The notes under the pieces: generated by a model
The model's input: the letters and a program-made list of their open reading frames with translations, nothing else
What the model was told of the DNA's origin: nothing
Databases searched by the model: none
Source of the DNA: Betaproteobacteria bacterium
GTDB taxonomy: Bacteria; Pseudomonadota; Gammaproteobacteria; Burkholderiales; Rhodocyclaceae
DNA: 64,000 nt
Direction: 5' to 3'
Assembly: GCA_016705475.1 (NCBI GenBank)
Contig: JADIYD010000012.1
Span: 187,501-251,500, forward strand
Translations under genes and position numbers: made by a program
Shown here: positions 1 to 11,464 of the stretch, piece after piece
How the letters are laid out: the number at the start of each line of letters is the position of its first letter
Position numbering within the stretch: the stretch's first letter is position 1

Positions 1-60
1 ATCGAACCAACGACCCCCGCCTTATCAAGACGGTGCTCTAACCGACTGAGCTACAGACCC
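1..60 (-). tRNA. tRNA-Ile(GAT), 3' end cut off by window edge
   Basis: Read on the minus strand, the sequence starts with GGGTCTGTAGCTCAG, contains the D arm, an anticodon loop with GAT and most of the T arm, and runs off the left edge before the acceptor 3' strand. Its position just downstream of 16S is the usual place of tRNA-Ile in a 16S-tRNA-Ile-tRNA-Ala-23S spacer, so 23S and 5S should lie to the left of the window. Confidence 0.93.
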
Positions 61-81
61 TCGTCTGTTTGCTACTCATGA

Positions 82-104
82 ACAACCGATAGGTTGTGGG
101 TGCC
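82..104 (-). other. Pre-16S processing stem, trailer arm
   Basis: This stretch just 3' of 16S is complementary to the 16S leader at 1774-1796 on the minus-strand transcript (22-23 paired bases with one bulge). Such leader-trailer stems bracket 16S in bacterial pre-rRNA and are cut by RNase III. The pairing is seen directly; the RNase III role is inferred from established rRNA processing. Confidence 0.7.
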
Positions 105-117
105 AGAGATGCTTCTC

Positions 118-1660
<1,543 letters not shown>

Positions 1661-1773
1661 CCAACTAATACTCACAATTCACTGACGGTAGAATTTTACT
1701 TCTACCTCGATGGATCTCTCCATCCGTGTGATTGCCTTTAATACTTTTTGCGACTTGCGTCGCTTCGCATCAA

Positions 1774-1797
1774 GGCACCCACACCTATCGGTTGTCC
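1774..1797 (-). other. Pre-16S processing stem, leader arm
   Basis: The leader strand of the stem that closes the 16S precursor pairs with 82-104 downstream of 16S. The arms match except for a one-base bulge. It lies between the boxA-like site and the 16S 5' end, as expected. Confidence 0.7.
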
Positions 1798-1800
1798 AAA

Positions 1801-1813
1801 TTTTTAAAGAACT
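1801..1813 (-). promoter_or_regulatory. boxA-like antitermination site
   Basis: On the minus strand this reads AGTTCTTTAAAAA, close to the rRNA boxA consensus (TGCTCTTTAACA) that loads NusB/S10. It sits in the leader between the promoter and the processing stem, where boxA normally lies. The assignment rests on consensus similarity and position only. Confidence 0.55.
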
Positions 1814-1866
1814 TTTTACTTCCCACCGCGCCGTCGCTTTCGCTTCGTCTGCAGCAGAGAGGCAAG

Positions 1867-1895
1867 ATTATGAAGAACTCCTCTCACCCCGTCAA
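1867..1895 (-). promoter_or_regulatory. Sigma-70 promoter of the rRNA operon
   Basis: On the minus strand there is TTGACG (1895-1890), a 17-base spacer and CATAAT (1872-1867), followed by a C-rich discriminator region. An A/T-rich stretch upstream (1899-1927) could act as an UP element. It is oriented toward 16S about 210 bases away. Both hexamers differ from consensus by one base. Confidence 0.75.
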
Positions 1896-1966
1896 GCTTT
1901 TCAGAAACAAATCTGAAATTTTTTCTTTCGACCCAGCCAGCTCGAATTACGTGAGCCCACTGCTTT

Positions 1967-2042
1967 TGGTTGCGGGAGCAGGACTTGAACCTGCGACCTT
2001 CGGGTTATGAGCCCGACGAGCTGCCAACTGCTCCATCCCGCG
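1967..2042 (-). tRNA. Initiator tRNA-fMet(CAT)
   Basis: A full cloverleaf with encoded CCA can be folded on the minus strand, with anticodon CAT. Two initiator hallmarks are visible: the first base C faces A72 and is unpaired, and the anticodon stem carries three consecutive G:C pairs (GGG/CCC). It precedes the rRNA promoter in the same orientation and has its own position outside the rRNA transcript. Confidence 0.93.
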
Positions 2043-2111
2043 TCCGTCAGAAAGAGGGCGCATTATCCAGAGGATGTCGCGGTGCGTCAAGGACAATCGG
2101 AAAAATATGGA

Positions 2112-2731
2112 CTATTTCTTTTCTATCCACTCAACCAGCGGCGCCCACTGCTCCAAATCCCTTTTGTGCCGAGCGCGAGGGGGGTCAAAAACGGTCGCTC
2201 CTGCTGCGGCGACGTTCACATAGTTCTGAGTGTTTCTCAGATAGGCGACTATGGGAATATCAAAGTGCTTCAGGAACTCTTCCAGCATCCCGGCGGCCCG
2301 AGTACGTGGATCAACTCGCATTGCGACTATACCGACCTTCACTCGTTGCCCTCGGATTTCACTGCGGATGGAGTTCAGAAAGTCCTCTGTCGCTGCCATA
2401 TAAAAACGGAGGGCACTAGTGGCACGATAACTTTGTCCACTGTCCGCAGGTAGTCGGAGAGCTTGTACCCCTGCAATCCCGCCGGCGCATCAACCACAAC
2501 CCAGTCTGCCTCCTTTGGCAAATTCAGAGAGATCTGGTTTCCTGCGAAGTACCCGGTAATAGCTGCCAACGCGGGGTCACGAAACGCCATCCAGCGCAGA
2601 GAAGACTGCTGGCGATCCAAATCACACAATGTCGTTTTTTTCCCCTTGTTCGCAAAATAGCCTGACAGATTCGTCGCCAGCGTTGTCTTGCCAGCCCCTC
2701 CCTTTGGATTTGCAACCAGAACAGCCCGCAT
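2112..2731 (-). pseudogene. ParA/MinD-like ATPase, broken by a 1-base deletion
   Basis: This is a P-loop ATPase of the ParA family, of about 206 residues if the frame is restored. The N-terminal part has the deviant Walker A motif NPKGGAGKTT at residues 8-17, the Walker A' region around CDLDRQ, and the Walker B-like VVVDAPAG. After VPSVF (about 2406) the frame changes: one base, probably G, is missing from what should read VFDMAATEDFL, and the homologous C-terminal half continues in another frame to 2112. ParA proteins segregate or position DNA or protein cargo; the cargo is unknown because no ParB gene lies beside it. The start ATG at 2731 was chosen because family homology begins there. The frameshift may be real decay or a sequencing error. 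Confidence 0.75.
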
Positions 2732-2827
2732 ATGAACTCCCTTATATATTTGCAGGGTCATTATATTCGCCACCTTAAATGGCTCATAGGTGCATAGAAT
2801 GTATGCTTTCTTCCCACAAAACTCATC

Positions 2828-3628
2828 ATGGCCATTAAAGTAGCTAGCGACCGTCAGGGCATTCAGTCCATTGAGGTAGGATTTCGACTCTTAAATGTAC
2901 TGGCGGCAACAAATCGCCCAATGATGTTGCGTGACATCGCTAAAGGCGCCGGGATGCCCGCCGCCAAGGCGCATCGATATATGGTCAGCTTCCTGCGCAT
3001 TGGGATAGTTGAGCAAGATAGCAGCAGCGGCCGCTACGATCTGGGTGCCTATGCTCTGGAACTAGGGCTTTCCGGACTAGGGCGCCTTGATCCTGTGCGC
3101 TTTGCCGGTCCGATCCTTGAGTCGCTCTGCGAAGAAATACAGGAAACCGTCGCCCTTGCTGTCTGGGGAAATCACGGGGCGACCATTGTTCGTTTCGTTG
3201 ATGCCGGCGGGCCGATTACGATCACACTCCGCGCCGGGACTGTTCTTCCTTTATTCAACTCAGCCACAGGAAGAGCATTCGCAGCCTTTTATCGCTCCCC
3301 ATTCCTCAAAAATATACTGGATGAGGAGCTCAAGAACGTTTCAGAATCAAGCAAAACGGCAATTACTACAGTTCGAAGGCAACTTGAGAAGAGCTTGACG
3401 GAGATTCGCACACATGGCATCAGCCGCGCCTCTGGCAGCTTGACGCCGGGCATCAACGGCTTCAGCGCCCCGGTCTATGATCACACCGGCACAATGGTGG
3501 CGGCAATTACTTCACTCGGATCCATAGGTGAGTTCAATGTCGAATGGGACAGCCCCGTTGCCAAGGCCATGCTTCATGCCTCACAAGCGCTCTCGCACCG
3601 ACTAGGCCATGGTGGCTTAGCTGCGTGA
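2828..3628 (+). CDS. IclR-family transcriptional regulator
   Basis: The protein has 266 residues. It shows an N-terminal winged helix-turn-helix at about 13-75 (IQSIEVGFRLLNVLA, then LRDIAKGAGMPAAKAHRYM) and a C-terminal effector-binding domain at about 80-260, including the characteristic LPLFNSATGRAFAAF and SRASGSLTPGINGFSAPVYD blocks. IclR proteins repress or activate catabolic operons in response to small aromatic or organic acids. No catabolic genes lie nearby, so the target and ligand cannot be told. It stands alone, 34 bases upstream of nothing recognisable, and just outside the left end of the island. Length is normal for the family. Confidence 0.9.
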   Translation: MAIKVASDRQGIQSIEVGFRLLNVLAATNRPMMLRDIAKGAGMPAAKAHRYMVSFLRIGIVEQDSSSGRYDLGAYALELGLSGLGRLDPVRFAGPILESLCEEIQETVALAVWGNHGATIVRFVDAGGPITITLRAGTVLPLFNSATGRAFAAFYRSPFLKNILDEELKNVSESSKTAITTVRRQLEKSLTEIRTHGISRASGSLTPGINGFSAPVYDHTGTMVAAITSLGSIGEFNVEWDSPVAKAMLHASQALSHRLGHGGLAA

Positions 3629-3789
3629 GGTTTGCTACGTCCGCATATTTCAGAAGAAAATGCAGGCCACAGCAAGCTTGTTTCGCAGTCCATTTGACAT
3701 GAGACCGGCTCACCTCGAACATCACAAATCAACTGAGATCGAGGCTATTGGACAAGCAAAATACCTTACAAAGGGTCAAGATGAACCCA

Positions 3790-3884
3790 AAAAACAAAAA
3801 AGCCATTCCGAAGAATGGCTTAACTGTTTGATTTTACTGGTGCCCCCGAACGGAATCGAACCGCTACCTGATGATTACAAATCA
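3790..3884. repeat. attL: 95-bp direct repeat at the left end of the island
   Basis: This stretch matches 25154-25248 in 94 of 95 bases (only 3810 G versus 25174 A differs). It contains the terminator hairpin and the 3' half of the tRNA-Thr-like gene up to the anticodon loop, without the 5' half of the tRNA. This is what integration of an element into a tRNA 3' end leaves at the far end. The integrase gene begins 163 bases inside. Confidence 0.9.
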
Positions 3885-4013
3885 TCAAAATTTATGGTTC
3901 ATCGGTGTTGATAGATATTCATCAGCGCAGTAAAAACAACCAAAATACCGCATAAAACCGTGATTTTCCGCAATCATCATGTTGATTGAAGTTGAGCCAT
4001 ATATTATATTAGC

Positions 4014-4037
4014 TCTTACAAAACTCTTACATGAAAC
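4014..4037 (+). repeat. 24-bp repeat, candidate integrase arm site (left)
   Basis: It matches 25127-25150 at 23 of 24 positions (TCTTACAAARCTCTTACATG, then AAAC). This copy ends ten bases before the integrase start codon, and the other touches the right att repeat. It also contains an internal direct repeat of CTCTTACA. Its location suggests arm-type integrase or excisionase binding sites, which is an inference. Confidence 0.5.
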
Positions 4038-4046
4038 GAGCGAATT

Positions 4047-5435
4047 ATGGCCAAGCAGGAGCGAGTCAAGCTAACCCCTGGACGAATAGCCTCGTTCTCG
4101 TGCCCACCCGATAAATCGCAAGCCTTCCTGTGGGACTCCGAGGTTCCTGGCTTTGCTGTTCGCGCCACCCCGCCCGGCAAGCGCACGCCCAACGGCACCC
4201 GTGCCTATATTTTTCAAGGCTATCTGAACGGCGCTACGCCACGCATTACGATTGGCGACACAAAGGCATGGCATCTAGACAAAGCCCGAATTGAAGCCCG
4301 TGATTTACAAATCCTGCTGGACAAGGATATCGACCCGCGCGAACAGAAACGAGAGCAAGAAGCCGCCAAAGCCACCGCCAAGGCAGCCAGCGAAGCCGCC
4401 AAAGCCGAACTTGAGGACAAGCTACGCTACACCCTGCGAACGCTTTGCGAGGCGTACTGCGACTCATTGGAAGCAAAAGGCAAAAGCCAAAGCGCACGCC
4501 AAACCCGCTCTATCTTCAAGTGCCACGTATTTGAGGCTAACCCTGATATTGCATCCCTACCCGCGTCTGACATAACCGCCCATCAGATAGCCGCAATGAT
4601 TCGAAAGGTTGTCGAGCAAGGAAAAGACAGGACAGCCGGCATTCTCCGCAGCTACCTGTCCGCTGCATTCAACGCGGCCAGAAAAGCCCCATTCGATGCA
4701 AAATTGCCCGCCACCCTGATTGCCTACGGAGTGAAATTAAACCCAGTCGAACCGGTTTCCACCATCGCAGTGCACCGAGGCGACCGAACCTTAGTTTCTG
4801 CAGAACTGAAAGCCTACATGGCCGCCCTATCGGATGACGACCTATCCGACCTAGCCCTAAAGCTGGCCCTGTACGCAGGCGGGCAACGTATGGCGCAATT
4901 GCTACGACCCAAGGTAAGCGACTACGACAACGAAACTCAAACGCTGCGCCTGTGGGATGGCAAAGGCAAACGTGCCGCTCCTCGTGAGCATCTTCTGCCA
5001 CTGGCCCCTAAGGCCGCCGCCATCGTAGAGAGCCTGATACAGCGCGCCCGCGACCGCGAAGATGCCAACGCCAAGAAGGAAAACCGGGAAGCGGCCTATA
5101 GCAGCCTGTGGCTATTCTCTAGCCACGGCAAAGCACAGCTTGTCGATACGACACCGGGCAAGCGAGCCATGGAAATCAGCAAAGCCATGAAGGGTGAAGC
5201 ATTCGACCTGCGCGATATTCGCCGCACATGTGAAACGATGCTGGCTGGACTTGGCATCAGCAGGGACACCCGCGCCCAGCTTCTCAGCCATGGCATTTCT
5301 GGCGTACAGGCCGCCCACTATGACCGCCACAGCTACACCCACGAGAAGCGCGCGGCTCTAGTGGCTTGGGAACAACGACTGGAAGAAATTGCGACTGGCC
5401 GGATGGCAGACCACGTGGCGCAATCAAAACCGTAA
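4047..5435 (+). CDS. int: Tyrosine recombinase (site-specific integrase)
   Basis: This 462-residue phage/island-type integrase cuts and rejoins DNA at the att core in the tRNA gene. The N-terminal domain (about 1-100) resembles the arm-binding domain of P4-type integrases. A charged, alanine-rich linker follows at about 100-125, then the core-binding domain (about 125-225) and the catalytic domain. Visible catalytic residues are R281 (GGQR), R392 in DIRRT, H415 in LLSHG and the nucleophile Y425 in AAHYDRH. It lies just inside the left att repeat, as expected for an island integrase, and is read into the island. Length and catalytic residues look intact. Confidence 0.93.
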   Translation: MAKQERVKLTPGRIASFSCPPDKSQAFLWDSEVPGFAVRATPPGKRTPNGTRAYIFQGYLNGATPRITIGDTKAWHLDKARIEARDLQILLDKDIDPREQKREQEAAKATAKAASEAAKAELEDKLRYTLRTLCEAYCDSLEAKGKSQSARQTRSIFKCHVFEANPDIASLPASDITAHQIAAMIRKVVEQGKDRTAGILRSYLSAAFNAARKAPFDAKLPATLIAYGVKLNPVEPVSTIAVHRGDRTLVSAELKAYMAALSDDDLSDLALKLALYAGGQRMAQLLRPKVSDYDNETQTLRLWDGKGKRAAPREHLLPLAPKAAAIVESLIQRARDREDANAKKENREAAYSSLWLFSSHGKAQLVDTTPGKRAMEISKAMKGEAFDLRDIRRTCETMLAGLGISRDTRAQLLSHGISGVQAAHYDRHSYTHEKRAALVAWEQRLEEIATGRMADHVAQSKP

Positions 5436-5748
5436 CCCAAGACATCTGGTATCACTTGAGGGCACGTCACATCAACTACCATCACCTCACGGCACTTGAG
5501 GCCACGTCATCCTGCCTAACGTTGTATCACTGGCCGCAGCAGTTACACCATTTGAACGAGGCTTACTGATGGCCGATATTATCCTTAGTCAGTTGGCATG
5601 GCTACGACACAACTTGCGCTGTAGGCTTTAAATCCGCAAATGCCGACCTATCTAGAACTCAGTGCACAATAACCATATATAGGTGCTTAGTTACCGCCTC
5701 CGGGGAGGCAGACCGCACCTAAAAACCTCGGCGCGGTCTTGTACGCCA
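5436..5748. other. Gene-free stretch with short direct repeats
   Basis: There is no convincing gene between the integrase and the convergent unknown gene. A 17-base direct repeat (CACTTGAGGGCACGTCA at 5453-5469, and the same with one change at 5493-5509) recurs with a 40-base period. A short G/C hairpin (CCTCCGGGGAGG) lies at about 5697-5708. The 14-base sequence ATATATAGGTGCTT at 5675-5688 recurs with one change at 6742-6755 on the other side of the next gene. Confidence 0.6.
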
Positions 5749-6720
5749 TTATTTAGACAAGCCAACCTCACGAATGGCCTTGCCCACCACATCCCCCCAG
5801 CCTTCGGCGAGGCGATACAGGCCATAGTCACACACTCCACCATCACGATTCGTCATGTGGCGAGTAGCGCTCTCGATAGCCTGTCCGCCAAGCTTCATGT
5901 TTGCGATACAGACAACCTGACGTACGTTAAGAGAGTCCAGCAGTTCGTCCGCCACATAGCGCGGAACCCACTCGCCGTTCATCACATGCAGCAGATAGAC
6001 GAGACGCACCCACTGTGCCTTGGTGCCATCGCGGAGAAACATCAGGTCATCGTGATCAATGGGAGATACCGCCAAGAATTCGTACGCCACCACCCCAGGG
6101 CGGCGGATATGGCCGATATCCGAGGCTGCATCATGCACATACCCAGAGCGCTGTAGAATGTCTGCAGCAATTTGCTTGCCCTCGCTTGTCAGCCAGTAAT
6201 TTGCGCGGTGAGTCGTTTTGCCAGTCTTGTTCTTGACCAGCAGGTCGGTTCGCTGAATCACGTCCTTACCGACTTTCTGGCGCAGTTGGTGTACCACATC
6301 CCACTGATTTCCCGCACCGACCAATGCGGCAAGCTCAGAAGCGGGAATGCCGTCCTCGCTCTCAGCGTGCAGCAAGTGATACAGCGTGCGCAACTGCTGC
6401 TTGCTCCGAATTACGCGACGCTCACTGCTGGCTGGCCCCTCAACAGCAGCGCCCAACTCGCGGGGGGTGCCATCGTAGATGCCCACCTCAGCGTGAAAAT
6501 GCTGCGTATTAGCAGGATTGAAGCGCTGACGACCAGTAACAGACAACATCGCACGCTGAAAAGTGGTGTCCGCCTCGGGATGGTCGGCGCGCAAAGCAAT
6601 GTGCATGGAATTCAGGGCAGCCTTTGTACGATTAAGGACGCGCTCATAGATGCTGAGCACATCCGTATTGGTCACACCAATCGGTGCCAGCTCAATGTTA
6701 TTGATTTCGGTTTGGTTCAT
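5749..6720 (-). CDS. Unknown island protein, possible winged-helix
   Basis: I do not recognise this 323-residue protein. The central part (about 130-190) has a pattern resembling a winged helix (PASELAALVGAGNQWDVVHQ, then a strand-rich stretch ending in YWLTSEGKQIAADIL), which could bind DNA. No signal peptide, membrane segment or known enzyme motif is visible. It lies 40 bases downstream of the excisionase-like gene on the same strand and probably shares its transcript. Its place between integrase and restriction genes suggests an element-maintenance or regulatory role, but that is only context. Confidence 0.7.
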   Translation of the reverse strand: MNQTEINNIELAPIGVTNTDVLSIYERVLNRTKAALNSMHIALRADHPEADTTFQRAMLSVTGRQRFNPANTQHFHAEVGIYDGTPRELGAAVEGPASSERRVIRSKQQLRTLYHLLHAESEDGIPASELAALVGAGNQWDVVHQLRQKVGKDVIQRTDLLVKNKTGKTTHRANYWLTSEGKQIAADILQRSGYVHDAASDIGHIRRPGVVAYEFLAVSPIDHDDLMFLRDGTKAQWVRLVYLLHVMNGEWVPRYVADELLDSLNVRQVVCIANMKLGGQAIESATRHMTNRDGGVCDYGLYRLAEGWGDVVGKAIREVGLSK

Positions 6721-6760
6721 AAAAAACCCTCTTCAGGCCAAATATATAAGTGCTTGTTGA

Positions 6761-7027
6761 CTAGCCGTTGATGACGGCTGCGACCTGCTCGGCATCCCAA
6801 AGCAAGCGACGATTCGCGAGCTTGACTGCCGGGCGCAGCCCAACGTAGTGGCCCGAATTGCAGAGGCCGGCGCGAATCGTCTGCGGCTTGACGCGCAAGA
6901 GAGGGGCCAATTCTTCGGTAGTAAGGCGGTGGCGGATGGGGTTTGCCGATGCCTGCAGCTGAACGGCTGGAGCGTGAGGTTTGCCGGTCTTTTCGGCATC
7001 CTCCGGGTGGATGGTGTTTTGAGTCAT
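6761..7027 (-). CDS. Small excisionase/AlpA-like DNA-binding protein
   Basis: This 88-residue protein has a MerR/excisionase-type helix-turn-helix in its C-terminal half: LTTEELAPLLRVKPQTIRAG (about 36-55) followed by a wing region ending in RRLLWDAEQVAAVI. Proteins of this kind act as excisionases or as activators of integrase in islands. It is transcribed away from the restriction-modification operon and toward the unknown gene at 5749. The N-terminal 30 residues are low in structure. The family assignment rests on motif shape and island context. Confidence 0.65.
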   Translation of the reverse strand: MTQNTIHPEDAEKTGKPHAPAVQLQASANPIRHRLTTEELAPLLRVKPQTIRAGLCNSGHYVGLRPAVKLANRRLLWDAEQVAAVING

Positions 7028-7317
7028 TTGTGTTTTCTTTCAATGTCACCAGGGCTTCTGGCTGATGCAATTGTTTTCGCTCAGGTCGACGGCCACCACT
7101 GAATGAGTCTACGCACCGGCATCCTATTGAATACAATGAAGTTTACAGACACAAAAAAGACAACCCAGGCTTGCCAAGCACTCAGAATTACCGCCAAAGA
7201 TGCTCTTTGCCTTCGAAAACAACCCGGCTTCCTGCAACCATCTGCGGCGCGTAGAATGGCGCGCTTATACGCATTGCATTTCGCCCCGGCACAAGTGCTG
7301 GCGCCATCAGGTACCCA

Positions 7318-9152
<1,835 letters not shown>

Positions 9153-9156
<4 letters not shown>

Positions 9157-10166
9157 GCACACTGCCCGACACCCGGTCTGACTTCAATGAAATCCTTGGC
9201 ATCATTGCCTCGGCAAAACAGCGAGCAGTGCAGGCGGTCAACACCACCCTTATCGAGCTTTACTGGCAAGTCGGTGAAGTCATCAGCCGCAAGATTGCCG
9301 GCGCCGAATGGGGCGATGGCGTGGTTGACCAACTGGCCGTGCATATTGCCCGCACCCAGCCCGGTCTGCGCGGTTTCACCCGCCCCAACCTGTTCCGCAT
9401 GCGCCAGTTTTACGAGGCTTACCGCGACGACGAAAAAATCTCACCACTGGCGAGACAATTGCCGTGGACGCATAACCTCATCATCCTGAGTCAGAGCAAA
9501 CGCCCGGATGAGCGCGAGTTCTACCTGCGCCTCGCCATCCGGGAACAATGGAGCAAGCGCGAACTGGAGCGCCAGTTCAAGGGCGCCCTGTTCGAGCGCA
9601 CCGTACTGACGCCGGCAAAAGTCTCACCGCTGGTGATACAAACGCACCCCGACGCACTCAGCGTGTTCAAGGATAGCTACCTGGTTGAATTCCTCGACCT
9701 GCCAGCCGGCCACGCTGAAGCCGACCTGCATCGCGGCCTCCTGCACCGCCTCAAGGACTTTCTCATCGAGCTGGGCCGGGACTTTTGTTTCGTTGGTTCA
9801 GAATACCCACTGCAAGTCGGCAACCGCGACTTTGCTCTTGACCTGCTGTTCTTCCATCGCGGCCTAAACTGCCTGGTCGCCATCGAACTCAAGGTCGGCC
9901 GCTTCGAGCCGGAATACCTGGGCAAGCTGGGCTTTTACCTTGAAGCACTCGACCGCGATGTCAAAAAGCCTCATGAGAACCCCGCCATCGGCGTCCTGCT
10001 CTGCGCCAGCAAGGATGATGAAGTCGTCGAGTACGCACTGAGCCGCAGCCTGTCACCGGCGCTGATTGCCGAATACCAGACCCAGTTGCCCGACAAGCTT
10101 CTACTGCAGGCCAAGCTGCATGAGTTTTACCAGCTGGACGTGGCCGACCGGGGAGACGAGGCATGA
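9153..10166 (+). CDS. DUF1016 (YhcG-type) PD-(D/E)XK nuclease-like protein
   Basis: The protein has 337 residues. The N-terminal DUF1016_N region (about 1-150) includes the conserved LIELYWQVGEVISRKI and QLPWTHNLIIL blocks. The C-terminal half has the nuclease core, with ALDLLFFHRGLNCLVAIELK providing the acidic residue and ExK motif (about 229-248). Members of this family are common inside type I restriction operons. The exact job there is not established to my knowledge; a DNA-processing or accessory restriction role is inferred. It overlaps hsdM by four bases and hsdS by four bases, so it is translated as part of the same operon. Confidence 0.88.
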
Positions 10167-11464
10167 GCTTGCCGCGTTACCCGGAATACAAGGACAGTGG
10201 GGTTGATTGGTTGGGCGAGGTGCCTGCGCATTGGGCAATTAACCCTTTCTATAGCCTTGCCTCTGAGCGGACCGAGCCAAATTCAGGGATGCTCGAAGAT
10301 AATCTGCTGTCACTAAGCTATGGTCGAATCGTTCGAAAAAACATCGAGTCGAACGACGGTCTACTGCCTGAGTCGTTTGAAACATACCAAATCGTCAAAC
10401 CGGGCGACATAGTATTCAGACTAACCGACCTCCAAAACGATAAGCGAAGCCTCCGCACCGCCATCGTTGAAGAGCAAGGCATCATTACATCGGCCTACCT
10501 CGCAGCGAAACCGACCGGGCTGCAGTCCGGCTATTTAAGCCACTTACTTCGTGCCTACGATGTCACAAAAGTTTTTTACTCCATGGGCGGCGGACTGCGT
10601 CAATCGATGAAGTTTTCAGACATCAAGCGACTGCCTACTCTTGCGCCATCGGCAGAAGAACAAACCTCCATCGCCACCTTCCTCGACCGCGAAACGGCGA
10701 AGATTGACGGGCTGATTGCCGAGCAGGAAAAACTCATCGCCCTGCTGGCTGAAAAGCGCCAAGCCACCATTTCCCACGCCGTCACCAAAGGCCTGAACCC
10801 CGATGCGCCGCTGAAGGATTCCGGGGTGGCGTGGCTGGGCGAGGTGCCGGCGCATTGGTCGGTGCAAACGTTGCAGCGCTGTGTGTACGTTGCTGAGGGG
10901 CAGGTGAATCCAGAACTACAACCTTATTGTTCAATGCTTTTAATTGCGCCAAATCACATTGAATCTGGTTCTGGGCGCCTGTTGTATTTTGAAACCGCAG
11001 AAGAGCAGTCAGCAGAGAGTGGAAAATATCTCTGCCAAGCTGGCGACGTAATTTATAGCAAGATTCGGCCTGCCTTAAGAAAAGTATGTATCGCACCAGA
11101 GGCCTGCCTATGCAGTGCAGACATGTATCCGATGCGAGGCACGGCAGGACTATCGAACAAATTCCTGATGTGGTTCATGTTATCTGAGCCATTTTCAGCA
11201 TTCGCTGCGCTTGAATCCGAACGGGTAGCAATGCCAAAGATAAATCGAGAATCATTAAAGGAGGTATGGCTGTCACTACCTCCGCCAGAAGAGCAAGGAG
11301 CGATTTCCACACTGCTGGATTCAGAAACAGCTCGCCTAGATGCACTGACCACTGAAGCCACCCGCGGCATCGCTTTGCTCAAGGAACGCCGCGCCGCCCT
11401 GATTTCCGCCGCCGTCACCGGCAAAATCGACGTCCGCAACCTCGCCGAACAGAAAGCCGCCTGA
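10163..11464 (+). CDS. hsdS: Type I restriction-modification system, specificity subunit HsdS
   Basis: This 433-residue subunit decides which bipartite DNA site is recognised. Two target-recognition domains are visible, each introduced by the same signature: KDSGVDWLGEVPAHW near residue 10 and KDSGVAWLGEVPAHW near residue 217. The two conserved helical regions that set the spacing (IATFLDRETAKIDGLIAEQ and ISTLLDSETARLDALTTEA) follow each domain. The repeated halves and overall length are typical. It overlaps both neighbours by a few bases. Codon usage in the two recognition domains looks more A/T-rich than in hsdM and hsdR, which is usual for swapped specificity domains. Confidence 0.95.
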   Translation: MSLPRYPEYKDSGVDWLGEVPAHWAINPFYSLASERTEPNSGMLEDNLLSLSYGRIVRKNIESNDGLLPESFETYQIVKPGDIVFRLTDLQNDKRSLRTAIVEEQGIITSAYLAAKPTGLQSGYLSHLLRAYDVTKVFYSMGGGLRQSMKFSDIKRLPTLAPSAEEQTSIATFLDRETAKIDGLIAEQEKLIALLAEKRQATISHAVTKGLNPDAPLKDSGVAWLGEVPAHWSVQTLQRCVYVAEGQVNPELQPYCSMLLIAPNHIESGSGRLLYFETAEEQSAESGKYLCQAGDVIYSKIRPALRKVCIAPEACLCSADMYPMRGTAGLSNKFLMWFMLSEPFSAFAALESERVAMPKINRESLKEVWLSLPPPEEQGAISTLLDSETARLDALTTEATRGIALLKERRAALISAAVTGKIDVRNLAEQKAA

